A stretch of DNA of 5,910 bases from Candidatus Firestonebacteria bacterium RIFOXYA2_FULL_40_8 (lineage in GTDB: Bacteria > Oederibacteriota > D2-FULL-39-29), in contig MFGS01000154.1 in assembly GCA_001778355.1 (NCBI GenBank), positions 1 through 5,910 of the forward strand. The letters are read 5' to 3'. How positions within the stretch are numbered: position 1 is the first letter of the stretch; each line of letters begins with the position of its first letter. A program made the position numbers and the translations under genes. Shown here piece after piece: positions 4,245 to 5,910 of the stretch. A model generated the notes under the pieces. That model had not been told where the DNA came from and searched no databases. It worked only from the letters and a program-made list of their open reading frames with translations.

Positions 4245-5078
4245 ATGAAAAAAAGAACCTTGAGAATAGAAAGTTGCTTTACCGCGGTGTTTCTGCTGGC
4301 GGTAATATTTTCATTTCCGTTGGCTGCGAAACAAAATAATGAAAGCAATAAACTTCGCGAGCTTCTGGTTCAAAAGGGTGGATACAAAACGGAAGAGGCA
4401 AACAGACTGTGTGCAATTGTAGAGAGCGCCGAAGCAGAAAACCTTCCGGTAGAAGTACTTACAGCGAGAATAAATGAAGGTCTTGCACGAAAGGTACAGG
4501 CGAAGCTTCTTTATGAAGTAATAATAAAGAAAAAAGAATCCCTTAAAATAGCAGGGGAGCTGACAAAGAAAATAACGGAACCCTGGGATAAAAACTATGC
4601 AATTTCAGTTATCTCCGATACTCTGGACCGGGGGATGAAGAAAGAAGAAATTGCGGAGATTTTCAAGCTTTGTGCGGAGAATAATATAAAGGCAGTTCTA
4701 GCTCTACACTACGCTGAAATTGCGGCAACGGTCAAGGTTGAAGGTTATAAAGTTGAGACAAAAAATCAAATTATACGGGCTCTAATCAAAGTGAAGGCGG
4801 ATAAAGAGCTTACTGAATATACAGAGAAAGCGGTTTTGAACGCAAAGACAGGGAAATTGGATGACGAGGAGCTAAAAGAAGTTCTTGTTGCAGGGATAGA
4901 AAAAAGAAGAAGCATGAGAACTATTGAGAATGAAATTAAAGAAAGAAGCCGAAACTCACAGCAAGACGGCAAAGAAAAGAGGTTAAATAATAATAGAGAA
5001 AGGAGCAGCGCAAATGAAGAGCTTAGAAAGCTTCCTGAGCAGATCGGAACTGAGGATACAAAAGGCCGGAAAAAGTAG
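4245..5078 (+). CDS. Secreted alpha-helical protein of unknown function, similar in style to the gene at 3388
   Basis: I do not recognise a family for this 277-residue protein. Residues 1-28 form a signal peptide with a basic start (MKKRTLR), a hydrophobic core CFTAVFLLAVIFSF and a likely cleavage site after PLAA. Residues about 34-230 are predicted to be nearly all helix, in units separated by short turns (for example GGYKTEEANRL, NLPVEVLTARINEGLARK, DRGMKKEEIAEIF, KLDDEELKEVLVAGIEKRR). The turn-plus-acidic-helix pattern recalls the protein at 3388, suggesting divergent relatives, though I see no long identical stretch. The last 50 residues (228-277) are very rich in Lys, Arg, Glu, Asn and Ser and probably disordered. 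No Shine-Dalgarno sequence precedes the ATG; the stretch before it is CTCATAAAAAAG. Its 3' end overlaps the start of the barrel gene by 65 nt. Confidence 0.7.
   Translation: MKKRTLRIESCFTAVFLLAVIFSFPLAAKQNNESNKLRELLVQKGGYKTEEANRLCAIVESAEAENLPVEVLTARINEGLARKVQAKLLYEVIIKKKESLKIAGELTKKITEPWDKNYAISVISDTLDRGMKKEEIAEIFKLCAENNIKAVLALHYAEIAATVKVEGYKVETKNQIIRALIKVKADKELTEYTEKAVLNAKTGKLDDEELKEVLVAGIEKRRSMRTIENEIKERSRNSQQDGKEKRLNNNRERSSANEELRKLPEQIGTEDTKGRKK
4999..5005 (+). promoter_or_regulatory. Ribosome binding site of the outer-membrane barrel gene
   Basis: AAAGGAG with 8 nt to the ATG at 5014. It lies within the preceding gene. An in-frame TAA at 4984-4986 rules out an upstream start, so this site decides the start of the last gene. 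Confidence 0.75.
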
Positions 5079-5910
5079 AGTATTTTTGTTGTCGTTAATT
5101 GTGTCAGCTTATTGCTTTTCGGATGTTTCGGGTTGGCTTAATCTTGGAGGGCAGACGACAAATAATGTGTATAGTGACAGCCGGCAATTAGCGGACAGCG
5201 GGTATATCGCAGGCGGCGGGGTTGAAATTAAAGAACGGCTTATTAAGAAATTATACCTTTCAGGCGGCTACTCTCTGAATGCTTCCGGATTCTTTACGAA
5301 CAATCTTGAAAATGAAGTATTTCACAGTTTATTTCTCGGGTTAAGAAGCACGGCATTAGACGGGCTGGAAGCGGAAGTAAAGGGCGGTATAGATTACTCG
5401 CTCCTGCCGAATGCCTCTATCTACTGTTATTCCAATTTGAACATTAAGCCAAAAATAAAATATTTTCTATTGGATCATACGGCTGTTACTGCCGAACTTT
5501 CTTACGAAGACAAAAGATATCCGGATTATAATCTTGATAATGTCATGCCGCTTCTTTCGTTGGGAATCGAACAGGAATGTTCTATTTATGATGTCTTATA
5601 CCTGAAGGGTTCATATGGTAGAGCAGATTACTCGGAAGAATATCTATATTCCAACGTTTCAGCCGGGGGTCCTTCCTATGAAAGTACATTAAGGGTTGAT
5701 TTAGATAAGATTGTTGTCGCGGGTTATTCTCATGAATTTTCCGCTTCTTTCGGACTCGATCTCTCTTACCGGTTTGAAGCTCTTACTTCAAATGACAATT
5801 TTCTTGATTGGGGTCCTGCTCAGTATGAAACAGTAAATACCGTTATAGGGGATGAAACGATTATAAATGATTATTCGAGTTTTGAGAGTAATCTCCTCTT
5901 TTTAAAGCTC
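5014..5910 (+). CDS. Probable outer-membrane beta-barrel protein (3' end outside the window)
   Basis: The frame is open from ATG 5014 to the window edge, giving 299 residues with no stop. The start has a good ribosome site and overlaps the previous gene by 65 nt. The N-terminus is a long basic segment (1-22) followed by a hydrophobic stretch, VFLLSLIVSAYCF (23-35), consistent with a signal peptide; the 22-residue n-region is longer than usual. From about 41 on, the protein alternates short polar turns with strands of alternating hydrophobic and aromatic residues, such as KLYLSGGYSL, EAEVKGGIDYSL, AVTAELSYED and FSASFGLDLSYRF. It is rich in Tyr, Ser, Gly and Asn and poor in helix, as in outer-membrane barrels with tens of strands' worth of sequence still possible downstream. 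The start WLNLGGQTTNNVYSDS resembles the first strand of such barrels. The substrate is unknown; co-transcription with the sigma/anti-sigma pair suggests an envelope role. Confidence 0.75.
   Translation, partial: MKSLESFLSRSELRIQKAGKSRVFLLSLIVSAYCFSDVSGWLNLGGQTTNNVYSDSRQLADSGYIAGGGVEIKERLIKKLYLSGGYSLNASGFFTNNLENEVFHSLFLGLRSTALDGLEAEVKGGIDYSLLPNASIYCYSNLNIKPKIKYFLLDHTAVTAELSYEDKRYPDYNLDNVMPLLSLGIEQECSIYDVLYLKGSYGRADYSEEYLYSNVSAGGPSYESTLRVDLDKIVVAGYSHEFSASFGLDLSYRFEALTSNDNFLDWGPAQYETVNTVIGDETIINDYSSFESNLLFLKL

Overview
The window looks like a piece of an uncultured, anaerobic, diderm bacterium. HgcA/HgcB point to anaerobic metabolism. Signal peptides plus a C-terminally cut beta-barrel protein point to an outer membrane. 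DNA is moderately AT-rich and every gene is on the + strand. The style (ECF operon with lineage-specific helical secreted proteins, palindromic AT-rich spacer) fits poorly cultured phyla such as Elusimicrobiota-like groups, but the taxonomy is a guess.

Region 1 (1-590): the last 42 codons of hgcA, a 190-bp gap filled by an imperfect palindrome, and hgcB. HgcA (membrane corrinoid protein) and HgcB (two-[4Fe-4S] ferredoxin) together methylate Hg(II).

Region 2 (581-2102): a nickel regulon. nikR is preceded by a promoter whose -10 box lies between the half-sites of a good NikR operator (half-sites ATGCTAC and GTAACAC, 13 bp apart). A second, weaker site with the same geometry precedes a NikM/CbiM-type metal-uptake S component, which overlaps a PDGLE-domain NikN-like gene. 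The ECF T and A components (NikQ/NikO) do not follow. NikR probably represses itself and this importer when nickel is plentiful.

Region 3 (2164-5910): an apparent five-gene transcription unit. It holds an ECF sigma factor, a membrane anti-sigma factor with a zinc-binding motif inside and a CBM48/AMPK-type glycan-binding domain outside, two secreted alpha-helical proteins of unknown function that resemble each other in style, and an outer-membrane beta-barrel protein that runs off the window. Genes are tightly packed (1-nt gap, ATGA overlap, 65-nt overlap), except for a strong hairpin at 4201-4229 between the two helical proteins. The best guess is a cell-envelope regulatory module in which the periplasmic glycan-binding domain controls sigma release and the downstream proteins are the output or part of the sensing chain.

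The most interesting items are the hgcAB pair split by a palindrome next to a NikR-controlled metal importer, and the anti-sigma/CBM48 fusion with its unknown helical and barrel partners. No CRISPR array, tRNA, rRNA, transposase or recognisable riboswitch was seen.
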